Shown here: piece after piece, positions 1 through 7,838 of the stretch
How positions within the stretch are numbered: the stretch's first letter is position 1
Layout of the letters: each line of letters opens with the position of its first letter
Assembly: GCA_024102815.1 (NCBI GenBank)
Contig: JAGFJJ010000047.1
Location: 1 to 45,589, forward strand
Origin: Phycisphaerae bacterium
GTDB taxonomy: Bacteria > Planctomycetota > Phycisphaerae > UBA1845
Reading direction: 5' to 3'
Length of the DNA: 45,589 nucleotides
The notes under the pieces: model-generated
Database searches by the model: none
The model's input: only the letters and a program-made list of their open reading frames with translations
Told to the model about the DNA's origin: nothing
Made by a program: the position numbers and the translations under genes

Positions 1-949
1 CATCCGTAACCGACAATCGAAATCAGCACGGGGGAAAGGGGGCGGTGTGTCCCCGGCCCGCTCGCACGCCCGACCACAACGAATCAGCCCGTCTCATTCG
101 ACAACTCATGAAATATGGCGGCTAGCGAGATCGAGGATCAGATCCACTACACGCGGTTTGGTCCTAACCTGCCCATTCTGGGCGACCGCAGGCGAGTCGT
201 CCATCTTCTCGTAGGTTCTGACCATGCCTCACTCTATCCGTGCTGCGTGATGCATTCTGCGACACGGTGACGACACCGTGGATCGGGATCCCCTTCCAGT
301 TGAGTGAGTCGTTTGTGCCGCCGCATTGGTTGCGCCGCCTCCGCACGTGAGCGGGATCGCCTAAGGACAGATACACGCGGCCGCGTTGGCGAGTCTACGC
401 TGCATCGTGGAACCCGGAGATACGCCGGCGAGTGCAGGGAAATAGGCTCCCTTGTCAAGCCACGCTTGCGCAGGGGCGGTCGCGGGATGTACCGAGTACT
501 ACTCCGCCGATTGGCGGGGCAGTACGAAACAGGACAAACCTCCGGACTTCGTCATGTGTCGATCGCTCCGTTTGCCCAGTGCGCGAGAGCGCTTCGAAGA
601 GGGTTACGTTCGGCGAGGTTTTCCCGCCATCGCCAAAAAACGGTGGCGGTTGTCTTTAAGGATCGGGTCGGCCGGAGCTCAACAGCCGTTGCACTCGGTT
701 TGTTCATCGGTGCACATCGGATTTCGCGGCTCAGCTCCGGTCTTCGAAGTCGCATCAAGAAGACTGGGAATCACGGAATAGCCGTAACTCTTCCCCGACT
801 GCCGTTGAACTACGAATTTGTCCGTGACCGATCAGAACTCGCCTCGGCAGACTTTGCGGCCCACCAGCCGCCGATCCTCGTAGGATCGGCCAGCGCCTTG
901 TTGGGCACTTTGTCGAGGCGGCGGCCCGCTGCCCGTCGCCGGGTTGGCG
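1..949. other. Gene-free left edge
   Basis: No convincing gene is seen on either strand. The longest open frame here (plus strand, about 304-978) is arginine-rich, lacks a domain-like pattern, has no clear ribosome binding site and overlaps the end of the real minus-strand gene at 950. A 39-codon minus-strand frame at 106-225 reads protein-like but nothing supports it. Two stem-loops are visible: 624-649 (6-bp stem, A-rich loop) and 870-890 (listed separately). Confidence 0.6.
870..890 (-). terminator. Perfect stem-loop after the ars-like operon
   Basis: GCCGATCCT and AGGATCGGC form a perfect 9-bp stem around a 3-base loop. It lies about 60 bases downstream of the stop codon at 950, where a terminator of the minus-strand operon would be expected. 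No T-run follows on the minus strand, so it is not a classical intrinsic terminator. It could instead be an RNA-stabilising hairpin. Confidence 0.35.
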
Positions 950-1657
950 TCATCCCAGGCTGGTCGGCACGACTTTGAAGATGAACGCGAGAGAAAAGTA
1001 GACACCCACGAGCAGGAAGATGACGCCCGTGAGTCGGCGGGCCCAGCGCTCGAACGCGCTGATGCGGTTGAAGGCCTTCGCCATCGCATTGGCACTGGTC
1101 ACGATGAGGATAGCGAAAAGGAGGACCGGCAACGCCGTGCTGATCCCGAACACGGCCGGCAGCATCAGGCTCGACTCATATTTGACCGCCAAGGGAATCA
1201 GGCCGGCAAAGTAGAGCGTCGCCGAGGCCGGACAGAAAGAAAGCGCGAAGACAATTCCTAACAGCAGTCCCCCCCAAACACCCCAGTCCGCCACCCTCTG
1301 CCCGACCCGTTGGCCAAGATCGGAGCCGCGCGCCGGGAGCGCGATCAAGTCCAGCAGTACCATCCCGAGCAGGATCAGTATTGGACCAAGCAGCTTGTTC
1401 ATGTATTTCTGGAGCGTGATCGAAACCGTAGGGGCCGACAGTAAGCTACCGACAAGGATCGTCGCGATCGCCACGTACACGAGGCTTCGGCCGAGCGTGT
1501 AAAGCATCCCTGTCAGGAACGCTGCTCGCGGGCTATCCACGCGTCGACTAATGAACGAAATCGCTGCGACATTCGTGGCGAGCGGGCAGGGGCTTATGGC
1601 CGTGAGAATACCCGTCCAAGCCGCCGCTACGATCGCCGCCCACAAATCAGCCGACAC
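950..1657 (-). CDS. arsG: ArsG-like / DsbD-CcdA-type membrane permease
   Basis: A 235-residue protein with about six hydrophobic segments and two Cys-Pro motifs, C24-P in ISPCP and C142-P in SFCP, the pair that marks the CcdA/DsbD transmembrane electron-transfer fold. Members sitting beside ArsF-like and small thioredoxin proteins are annotated as the ArsG family, named for efflux of trivalent aminoaromatic arsenicals in the Shewanella arsEFG operon. The start is a GTG two bases after the upstream stop codon, so translation is probably coupled. It is the last gene of a five-gene minus-strand operon headed by an ArsR repressor. The actual substrate here is inferred; passing electrons from cytoplasmic thiols to the adjacent periplasmic CxxC protein is an equally good reading of the fold. 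Confidence 0.8.
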   Translation of the reverse strand: MSADLWAAIVAAAWTGILTAISPCPLATNVAAISFISRRVDSPRAAFLTGMLYTLGRSLVYVAIATILVGSLLSAPTVSITLQKYMNKLLGPILILLGMVLLDLIALPARGSDLGQRVGQRVADWGVWGGLLLGIVFALSFCPASATLYFAGLIPLAVKYESSLMLPAVFGISTALPVLLFAILIVTSANAMAKAFNRISAFERWARRLTGVIFLLVGVYFSLAFIFKVVPTSLG

Positions 1658-1659
1658 AG

Positions 1660-2223
1660 CTACGACTCCAGGTACTTGCGGGTCTGATCCGCGACATATT
1701 GCTTGAACTGGGCCTCATCGTCGTGCACGTATTGCCAGACTTTCTCCATGTTGGTCCAGGCGCGCTGTTGGCCGTCATGCAGGTCTACGAGAACCAGGGA
1801 GCTCGCGACGAGGTGAAAATCCTCCACGAAATGGGTGTTCGGAGGTTCCTCCATGTTGATGACGCGCCATTCGAGGTCACCATTATTCAACGCTGTTGCA
1901 AACTTCTCGCGCAGTGCTTCTTCCGACAGCCGCTCGATCTTGTTGCAGGTCATGCAACGCTGGGTGTTGTGGAAATAGTAGGCAATCACCTTGTGGCTTG
2001 ATTCAATCCGGGGCGCGCTTTGCGCCATTTGATTTTCAGGGTTCGCTGGTGCCGGCTGACCGCCCCCGGGCGCCCGCTCTCGTGATTCGACACCCAATGC
2101 AGGCTTTTCTGCGACCACGGCCGCAGGAGTATCGTCGTTTCCGGTTTCATCGATTACCAGATACGCCACACTGACGGCGACGAAGGCCAGGAGGAACACG
2201 GTACCGATTGTCTTCACTTTCAT
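1660..2223 (-). CDS. arsF: ArsF-like membrane-anchored CxxC protein
   Basis: A 187-residue protein with an N-terminal membrane anchor or signal (residues 5-24), a Pro/Ala/Gly-rich linker (about 30-75) and a C-terminal thioredoxin-like domain. That domain starts with YYFHNTQRCMTC, giving a redox pair at C90 and C93. It matches the family called nitrophenyl compound nitroreductase subunit ArsF, from the arsEFG operon that reduces nitro-aromatic arsenicals. The domain should face the periplasm. An AGGAG-type ribosome binding site precedes the ATG. The gene lies 34 bases after the thioredoxin gene and 2 bases before the ArsG-like gene. I am sure of the neighbourhood and the family, less so of the substrate. 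Confidence 0.78.
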   Translation of the reverse strand: MKVKTIGTVFLLAFVAVSVAYLVIDETGNDDTPAAVVAEKPALGVESRERAPGGGQPAPANPENQMAQSAPRIESSHKVIAYYFHNTQRCMTCNKIERLSEEALREKFATALNNGDLEWRVINMEEPPNTHFVEDFHLVASSLVLVDLHDGQQRAWTNMEKVWQYVHDDEAQFKQYVADQTRKYLES

Positions 2224-2257
2224 CGTTCTTCTCCTGCCGCGGTACGGCCAGGTTCAT

Positions 2258-2491
2258 TTATGCGGTGAGGAGCCTCTCAAGTTCCGATTCGCTGGGGACT
2301 TTACCGGTGACCCTGACTTGGCCGTTAATCGCGAGCGCCGGCGTCATCATCACGCCGTAGTCCGTGATCTTGCGGATGTCCTTTACATGCTCGAGCGTGT
2401 ATTCGAGTCCGAGCCTATCGGCGACTCTCCTGGTAGTGCTTTCGAGCAGGTTGCATTTGGAACAACCCGTGCCGAGAACTTCGATCTTCAT
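2258..2491 (-). CDS. Small thioredoxin-fold redox protein (ArsE position)
   Basis: A 77-residue single-domain glutaredoxin/thioredoxin-like protein of the redox-active disulfide protein 2 type. The active site is GTGCSKC (C10, C13) and the cis-proline is T50-P51 in MMTPAL. No signal peptide, so cytosolic. The frame stays open far upstream, but the start chosen here has AAGGAG eight bases before the ATG, immediately after the permease stop codon, and gives the usual length for the family. It sits between a DUF318 permease and ArsF, the place taken by the small thioredoxin in arsEFG-type operons, and probably supplies electrons to the system. Confidence 0.85.
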   Translation of the reverse strand: MKIEVLGTGCSKCNLLESTTRRVADRLGLEYTLEHVKDIRKITDYGVMMTPALAINGQVRVTGKVPSESELERLLTA

Positions 2492-2505
2492 TGGCGATAC
2501 TCCTT

Positions 2506-3705
2506 CTATGCGGCGATGGAACCATACGTCATGCCGGCGACGGTCGACAGAATGACGACGAGGGCCACGTAGACGAGCGTCTTCCGCGTCCCCATCACCG
2601 AACGAATCACAAGCATGCTGGGCAGTGAAAGTGCCGGCCCGGCCAGTAGGAGTGCCAAGGCCGGTCCCTTGCCCATGCCGGCGCCCAGTAGTCCCTGGAG
2701 AATCGGCACTTCGGTGAGCGTCGCAAAGTACATCAACGCACCTGCAAGCGAGGCAAACAGGTTGGACCACACGCTGTTGCCCCCGACGAGCCCTGCGATC
2801 CATCGTTCCGGAATCAACGCCGGGTGCCCCGGTCGCCCCAGCAAGAGGCCCGCCACCAGCACGCCGACGAATAGCAGCGGAAGAATCTGCTTGGCGAATG
2901 TCCATGTGCTCGCGACCCACGATTTCAGTTCGTCCTTTGCAAACCAGGCGCCAAGCATGAAAAGGAGCCCGAGCAACAGTGCGCCCGTGATGATCCACTT
3001 GGCCGATGCAATGGCCGCACCGATGCCGGTCGGATCGAGGGCCTTCCAGTTCGCGAACACGAGGATGCCGATCATCGCGACGAAGTACAGGATTGTCTGC
3101 CACATCGGCCGTTCGTGGTCATCATTGCCCACGAAGAAACCGCCCTCAGTATCGCGGGCCGCCTCTTCCCTCCGGTAGATCACGTGCATGGTCAGGCCGA
3201 TGATGACGCTGAAGATGATCGCCCCAAGCGCACGGGCCACGCCAAGTTCCCAGCCAAGCACCCGCGCCGTGAGGATGATCGCGAGGACGTTAATTGCCGG
3301 ACCAGAATAAAGGAACGCCGTTGCCGGACCGAGACCCGCGCCGCGTTTGTAGATGCCGGCGAACAGCGGGAGGATGGTGCAAGAGCATGCCGCCAAGATT
3401 GTCCCCGAAACCGCCGCCACGCTGTACGCGACAACTTTGTGGGCCCGCGCGCCGAAGTACTTCATTACGGCCGCCTGCGAGACGAAGCACGCAATCGCAC
3501 CGGCAATGAACAGCGCAGGTACGAGACACAGCAGCACATGGTGCCGCGCATAGTCCTGCAACATGAGCAGTGCTTCACGCGCAGAGGCACCCGCCTTTCC
3601 GGCGACAGGAAGGACTTCAAACGGCAGCATGTAGGCCGATAGGAAGACCGCAACCATCACGGCCAGGATTACAGACGTCTGTACGCGTGCGCCCAAGCCG
3701 TTCAT
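2506..3705 (-). CDS. ArsP/DUF318-type permease
   Basis: A 399-residue integral membrane protein of the predicted permease family that includes the organoarsenical exporter ArsP. Eight or so hydrophobic segments are visible. The family landmarks are the CSC pair (C107, C109) in AACSCTILPLF and the SGPAIN motif near residue 134, with a second GPALSLPSM half-motif near the C-terminus. The open frame extends to 4098, but that extension overlaps the arsR gene in another frame and is Arg/Gly/Asp-rich, so the ATG at 3705 is preferred; its ribosome binding site is weak. Cysteines in ArsP bind trivalent arsenic, so the CSC pair is a candidate metal site. Other DUF318 proteins move unknown substrates. 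Confidence 0.85.
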   Translation of the reverse strand: MNGLGARVQTSVILAVMVAVFLSAYMLPFEVLPVAGKAGASAREALLMLQDYARHHVLLCLVPALFIAGAIACFVSQAAVMKYFGARAHKVVAYSVAAVSGTILAACSCTILPLFAGIYKRGAGLGPATAFLYSGPAINVLAIILTARVLGWELGVARALGAIIFSVIIGLTMHVIYRREEAARDTEGGFFVGNDDHERPMWQTILYFVAMIGILVFANWKALDPTGIGAAIASAKWIITGALLLGLLFMLGAWFAKDELKSWVASTWTFAKQILPLLFVGVLVAGLLLGRPGHPALIPERWIAGLVGGNSVWSNLFASLAGALMYFATLTEVPILQGLLGAGMGKGPALALLLAGPALSLPSMLVIRSVMGTRKTLVYVALVVILSTVAGMTYGSIAA

Positions 3706-3752
3706 GGTCAAAAGGCCATGGACCCGCACAAAAAAGGGGCGGATCGTCTCGC

Positions 3753-4085
3753 CTACACGCCGATCGCCGCCTGTTGCGTCTTCAGGTTGTCCTTCAGCAC
3801 CGATTCGATACACTCCCATAAGCCCTGCAAACAGCAGATCTTCAGTCGGAAAAACGTCTTGGTCCCTTCCTTGCGGTCTGTCACGATGCCCGCGTGCTTG
3901 AGAACGGACAGGTGCTTCGACACGGTTGACTGATCCAGCCGGGTCAAATCCGTAAGCTCGCAGACACACCACTCGCGATCGGCCAGCACGTCGAGCATCA
4001 TCAGGCGTGCCGGATGGGCCAGGGCCTTGGCGATCCGAGCCCGGGCTTCGTAACGCTGAACGGGATGCTTGGGCGTCCTTTTCAT
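3753..4085 (-). CDS. arsR: ArsR/SmtB-family metalloregulator
   Basis: A 110-residue winged-helix repressor. The recognition helix region reads LDQSTVSKHLSVLKHAGIV (residues 50-68). The metal-site motif WCVCEL places C40 and C42 at the start of the alpha-3 helix, like the ELCVCDL motif of ArsR; further cysteines C84, C85 and C92 are near the C-terminus. It is the first gene of the minus-strand operon and is 47 bases upstream of the permease. A strong -10 element lies so close to the ATG that the leader would be only about six bases, with an inverted repeat over it, which fits autorepression. The inducer, arsenic(III) or another thiophilic metal, cannot be fixed from sequence. Confidence 0.92.
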   Translation of the reverse strand: MKRTPKHPVQRYEARARIAKALAHPARLMMLDVLADREWCVCELTDLTRLDQSTVSKHLSVLKHAGIVTDRKEGTKTFFRLKICCLQGLWECIESVLKDNLKTQQAAIGV

Positions 4086-4091
4086 GGCTAT

Positions 4092-4125
4092 ATGGCAATT
4101 ATACCATCAAACTTGGCCAATGCAA
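4092..4125 (-). promoter_or_regulatory. Candidate promoter and ArsR operator
   Basis: On the minus strand a perfect TATAAT lies at 4103-4098, with TTGCAT 16 bases further upstream (4125-4120) as a weak -35. The inverted repeat ATGG-N8-CCAT (4092-4107) covers the -10, as expected for an ArsR operator. A transcript would start near 4091, leaving about six bases before the arsR ATG at 4085 and no room for a Shine-Dalgarno site. Confidence 0.5.
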
Positions 4126-4209
4126 GCGTCATTCTCTCGACGTTGATACCTGATTTGCGAGCTGCGGAAAGGACGCTCCCGTTTGCTTGAATGACCTGTG
4201 GCGGCGTGG

Positions 4210-4638
4210 TCAGTTTCCGGTGCCGAAAACCAGGGAAAATTCGGCGACATCGTACAGTGCAACAGTAGAATCACCGTCAAAGTCGAACACGCGACGACAG
4301 TCCCCTTCGCTTCCGGTTGGGCCGAGGATGACATCGGGACCGCTCAAACAGCCGAACAGGTCGGCGGCGTCCGTCAGATCGATGGCGCTATCGCCGTCGG
4401 AATCTCCCGGTATGGGAGGTTGTAGCAGCGGAACCAGTCGTGCCACCGGCCCGGCGTGAACGCCAGCCGCGCCATTCATGGAGTACCCGCTCCCGAATCC
4501 ACCCAGCACCTGGATTGGGGTCGACCCATTCCCGGCGCTGACACCCCCACCCGAAACGGCGCCGTAGACCGAGAGCGAGACCGATCCGGCCAGGGCGAGT
4601 CCGGCCAACGCGATAAACCGACGCGCGAATCGTTTCAT
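4210..4638 (-). CDS. Small secreted protein with dockerin-like EF-hands
   Basis: A 142-residue protein with a signal peptide (KRFARR followed by a hydrophobic stretch to about residue 27), a Gly/Ser-rich middle and two calcium-loop motifs: DSDGDSAIDLTD (79-90) and DFDGDSTVALYD (119-130). Two such loops separated by a Cys-containing spacer are the planctomycete dockerin-like pattern. The ATG at 4638 was chosen because the signal peptide follows directly and AGGGA precedes it. It is the last gene of the module 1 secreted operon, 32 bases after the BNR protein. Its role is unknown; a calcium-stabilised docking or structural part is plausible. Confidence 0.75.
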   Translation of the reverse strand: MKRFARRFIALAGLALAGSVSLSVYGAVSGGGVSAGNGSTPIQVLGGFGSGYSMNGAAGVHAGPVARLVPLLQPPIPGDSDGDSAIDLTDAADLFGCLSGPDVILGPTGSEGDCRRVFDFDGDSTVALYDVAEFSLVFGTGN

Positions 4639-4670
4639 AGTAAGATCCCTTGGGCAATCGTCTGGCACTC

Positions 4671-7600
4671 TCAATCAATGCGGACCACGCCGCCGCGCGC
4701 CGTGATGCGCCCTCTCTTGTAAAAGACGGTTGTTCCGGCGCTGTAATCGCCTGCTCGAATGGAGATGGTCGTGCCGTGTCCGGCGGCGTTGATTCCCTCT
4801 TCTATGGTGTCGAAAGGCCGGGAAAGTGTGCCTTCTTCCGGTCCGCCGTAGGCCTGGTCGACGTAGACTGTGCTGAAGGGCTGCGTACGATACATGCCGC
4901 GCCCGTGGGTCGCGGCGATAAGGTGCGTCCCCCCCTGCCAAAACAGCTCCGACACCTCCATGTTCGCCGGCCCCTCGTGTCCGACGGTTCCGTATCGCGG
5001 CGTGCGGCTCCACGTCTGCCCCTTGTCTTCCGAGGCGAACACGCCCAGGTCGGTGCCCACGTACACCCAGGTCGGGTCGGCCGGATGGAATCGTACGGTG
5101 TTGACCTGAACCGGAGGCAAAGCCGTATCGCCGGTTCCGGATCGGTCCTCCCAACTGGTTCCATCGTTCTTGGTGTACCAGACACGACCTGTGGCATATC
5201 CACCGAGGGTCACGAAGACTTCGCTTGCGTTGTTGGGATTGATGGCAATGTCTGTCACGAAGGTGTTCGGCGGTGAAACCGACCCGTTGTTCCCCACGTT
5301 GGTCCAGTTCGTGACACTCGTTGTTGTACGGGAGATCGTTCCATCAGTGTACCCCGCCCAGATGCGGCCCGAATCCGTGGGGGCGACATCGATCGCACTG
5401 CACAGTGGCGTAGCGGCAGGCGGCGTTACAGAAACCGGGCCACGAATGGCGGACCAGTTGTTCGCCGTATCTGTCGTTCGCCAGATGCTTGCCCCCCCGG
5501 CGATGAGGATCTTGGAATTGCTCGGATCCATTACAAACGGAGCGATGAAGAGCGCGTTGGCACCGGCGTCGGTCAAACCGTTGATTGCCGGACCGTAATT
5601 GTTTCCGCCGTTCGTGCTCTTCTCAATGGCCAGACGGACGTATTCGCTGTAGATGACGTTGGGGTTGCTGAAGTCGACGGCGGCGAATCCCCCGTCGCCG
5701 GTCTCCGCCTGGAACCAGCTCCCCGTTCCTCCAGCCGGTGTGTAGCGGAGCGTGTCGTTGTCCTGGGCACCGCCGACGATCACGCTTCCGTCCGGGGCAG
5801 CTGCTCCGCCGTAGAACTGGGTGATGCCCAGGTTGTTGGCCAGGTTCGTCCAGCCCAGATCGCCCAGGAACGGGCTGAGAATGTCGTCGGTGCGTTGGAT
5901 GCCGCCGTCGTTGCAGACGTACACCGTCTTGTTGGACGCGCCGTCATAACCGGGATGGCTCATGATGAAATGCTGGTCAGCGTGAGCGGACAGGCCGAGG
6001 TGGTAGGTCAGCCAGTTGCTAATCTTCTCCAGAAAGATACCGTTGCTGGTGTCGGGCTCACGCCAAAGATCGATCCCTCCCACGACGATCGTGTCATTGT
6101 CGTTCGGGGCAACCCAGATCGTGTTGTCGTATTCACCCTGGCAACTGTTCGGATCATCGATGCCCAGAATGTTCGAGCACAGGTAGTTGGGCATCGTGTC
6201 CGTACCAGCCAAGGAACTGAAGGATCTTCCGCAGTCCGTAGACTTATAGATCGCCCCGCCGCCGATGTTGGCTGACGCATACACCGTGCAGCCGGAGCCC
6301 CACGCCAGTTCCATCCGGCCGCTGCGGCGCGTCCGCACAAGCTCTCCGACATTGTGCGCGTTGGTCAGGTCGGTCACAGTCAAGGTTGTGGCGTCGACCA
6401 CCGAAACGACGAATGCCGACTCCGTGGACAGTCCGTCGCCGACACGAATTGCGTCTCCGAGTTCGAACGCCGCCGTGCTGCCGACCGTGATGAGGTCGGG
6501 CGCATTGTCGCCATCGGTTGCCGTGGCCTGCGCCAGTGCGTCGCGGGTTATGTCGGCCGGGATGCGAACGAGGGCACCGGCGGCGTGGTTCATTTGGAGG
6601 TCCGAAACCGTGATCGTACCACCGTCGACGACACTTCTAACAATAGCGCGCTCCGCGGCCGACGGCATGCCCACATGAATGACGTCACCGACTGCGAATC
6701 CGGCCGTGGAACTTACCAGGAGCGTGTCATTGGCCGGGGGGCTGTCCGTATCCGCCTGGAAAGCGGTGCTTACGATCGTACTAAATAGCGCGCCGTTAAA
6801 GTCGGAGAAGTTCCACGTCTCACCCAGATCATCGGAAAACATCACCGTTCCGTCGGTCAATCCGGCAACGACATCCTTGGTGCTTGAGGATGGACGAAAC
6901 TCCACGTCAGTCGTGCGCTCGACGGTGACTTGCTGCCAACCTACCCCGCCGTCGTCGCTACGCCAGATTCCGCTGTTGGTCGCCGCCAGGATGATGTCAC
7001 CGTCCGAGGGACTGACCGCAACGCGATTGACGTATCCCCAGGGATCGGTCGTCGGATTGGTCGTCGGAGCGGTTGCGGAAAGCTGCTTCCAGCTCAGCCC
7101 ACCGTCCGTCGATTTGAAGACCCCCGCTCCGGGGACGCCGTCGGACGAGAAGCTCTCTCCAGTCCCCGCGTAGATGATCTTGGAATTGCCGGGGTCCATC
7201 GCCAACGTCGTGACCGACAGACTCGGCAAGAAGTCGTTGATGGGACTCCAGCTTGCACCTCCGTTGACGGTACGCCAGATGCCTCCGGCAACACTGCCGA
7301 TCAGCATGGTTCTGGGGTCCTGCGGGTCGATGACCATCGTGCGGATGCGCCCACCGATGTTGCCCGGCCCCAACCATTCCCAGCTCCAGATGCCGGCGTC
7401 GGCAAGAGGCCCCTCACGGACGGGCAGTTCCGGCATGCGTTCTGCGGCCCGTTTCGCCTTGACCAGGGCATTCGGCGGAATCTCCCCGTTCTCGTCGAGG
7501 CGGCGCATCAAGCGTTCCCGCGCGAGCCCATCGGGATTCTGCGCTTCCTTGTTGCGGCGTTCTTCCGTCTCGCGGTCGATCTCTTCCTCGATGACGTGTT

Positions 7601-7814
7601 CGGAGCGAATGAGCTTCGGCGCACCTTCAGTCAATGTCGATGTCACTCCCCCGTCCATATTCCCCAAGGCGTGCAGCGAAGGCTGGGCGGGTGACGCGAT
7701 GGATCCGGGCGTGCGATCCACCGTCCGGCACCCCGGGCACAGCACCGCAATCATCACGCCCACCGCCGGGATCGCGGCGCTTCCCCGCAGGATGTCTCTG
7801 TGGCTTCGGTTCAT
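4671..7814 (-). CDS. Secreted BNR/Asp-box beta-propeller protein
   Basis: A 1047-residue exported protein. The N-terminus has a hydrophobic signal ending in CPGC (C29), a near-lipobox. A charged helical stretch (about 70-135) precedes repeated Asp-box motifs such as STDGGLSW, SDDGGVGW, SDDLGETW, STDCGRSF, TKNDGTSW and SEDKGQTW, typical of VPS10/sortilin-like or BNR propellers. A tandem pair of about 55-residue repeats interrupts the propeller (residues 364-494). The last 53 residues form a beta-helix-like tail also present on the astacin protease of module 2. The start has AAGGAG ten bases upstream. Second gene of the operon, 24 bases after the tail-fibre-like gene. No catalytic residues are recognised, so it may bind a polymer rather than cleave it. 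Confidence 0.85.
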   Translation of the reverse strand: MNRSHRDILRGSAAIPAVGVMIAVLCPGCRTVDRTPGSIASPAQPSLHALGNMDGGVTSTLTEGAPKLIRSEHVIEEEIDRETEERRNKEAQNPDGLARERLMRRLDENGEIPPNALVKAKRAAERMPELPVREGPLADAGIWSWEWLGPGNIGGRIRTMVIDPQDPRTMLIGSVAGGIWRTVNGGASWSPINDFLPSLSVTTLAMDPGNSKIIYAGTGESFSSDGVPGAGVFKSTDGGLSWKQLSATAPTTNPTTDPWGYVNRVAVSPSDGDIILAATNSGIWRSDDGGVGWQQVTVERTTDVEFRPSSSTKDVVAGLTDGTVMFSDDLGETWNFSDFNGALFSTIVSTAFQADTDSPPANDTLLVSSTAGFAVGDVIHVGMPSAAERAIVRSVVDGGTITVSDLQMNHAAGALVRIPADITRDALAQATATDGDNAPDLITVGSTAAFELGDAIRVGDGLSTESAFVVSVVDATTLTVTDLTNAHNVGELVRTRRSGRMELAWGSGCTVYASANIGGGAIYKSTDCGRSFSSLAGTDTMPNYLCSNILGIDDPNSCQGEYDNTIWVAPNDNDTIVVGGIDLWREPDTSNGIFLEKISNWLTYHLGLSAHADQHFIMSHPGYDGASNKTVYVCNDGGIQRTDDILSPFLGDLGWTNLANNLGITQFYGGAAAPDGSVIVGGAQDNDTLRYTPAGGTGSWFQAETGDGGFAAVDFSNPNVIYSEYVRLAIEKSTNGGNNYGPAINGLTDAGANALFIAPFVMDPSNSKILIAGGASIWRTTDTANNWSAIRGPVSVTPPAATPLCSAIDVAPTDSGRIWAGYTDGTISRTTTSVTNWTNVGNNGSVSPPNTFVTDIAINPNNASEVFVTLGGYATGRVWYTKNDGTSWEDRSGTGDTALPPVQVNTVRFHPADPTWVYVGTDLGVFASEDKGQTWSRTPRYGTVGHEGPANMEVSELFWQGGTHLIAATHGRGMYRTQPFSTVYVDQAYGGPEEGTLSRPFDTIEEGINAAGHGTTISIRAGDYSAGTTVFYKRGRITARGGVVRID
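6333..6725 (-). repeat. Tandem protein repeat inserted in the BNR propeller
   Basis: Two diverged copies of a roughly 55-residue unit are encoded at 6558-6725 and 6333-6497. Shared landmarks are a V-x-S-T-A-x-F-x-x-G-D opening, V-V-D-x-x-T-(I/L)-T-V in the middle and an N-x-H/A-H-x-x-G-x-L-V-R ending. The pair sits between the third and fourth Asp-box blades and looks like an inserted domain duplication. Confidence 0.65.
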
Positions 7815-7838
7815 GTTGTGATCGCTCCTTCGCGGCAA

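Noticed and set aside
624..649. Stem-loop with A-rich loop
   Set aside because: Only a 6-bp perfect stem, no adjacent gene end and no clear T-run; cannot be assigned.
304..978. 224-codon plus-strand open frame at the left edge
   Set aside because: Arginine-rich, no domain pattern, no ribosome site, and overlaps the 3-prime end of a clear membrane protein gene on the other strand.
2492..3103. Long N-terminal extension of the thioredoxin
   Set aside because: Overlaps the permease in another frame; the short ATG with AAGGAG gives the right family length.
3706..4098. N-terminal extension of the permease to 530 residues
   Set aside because: The extension overlaps arsR in another frame and reads as low-complexity Arg/Gly/Asp sequence.
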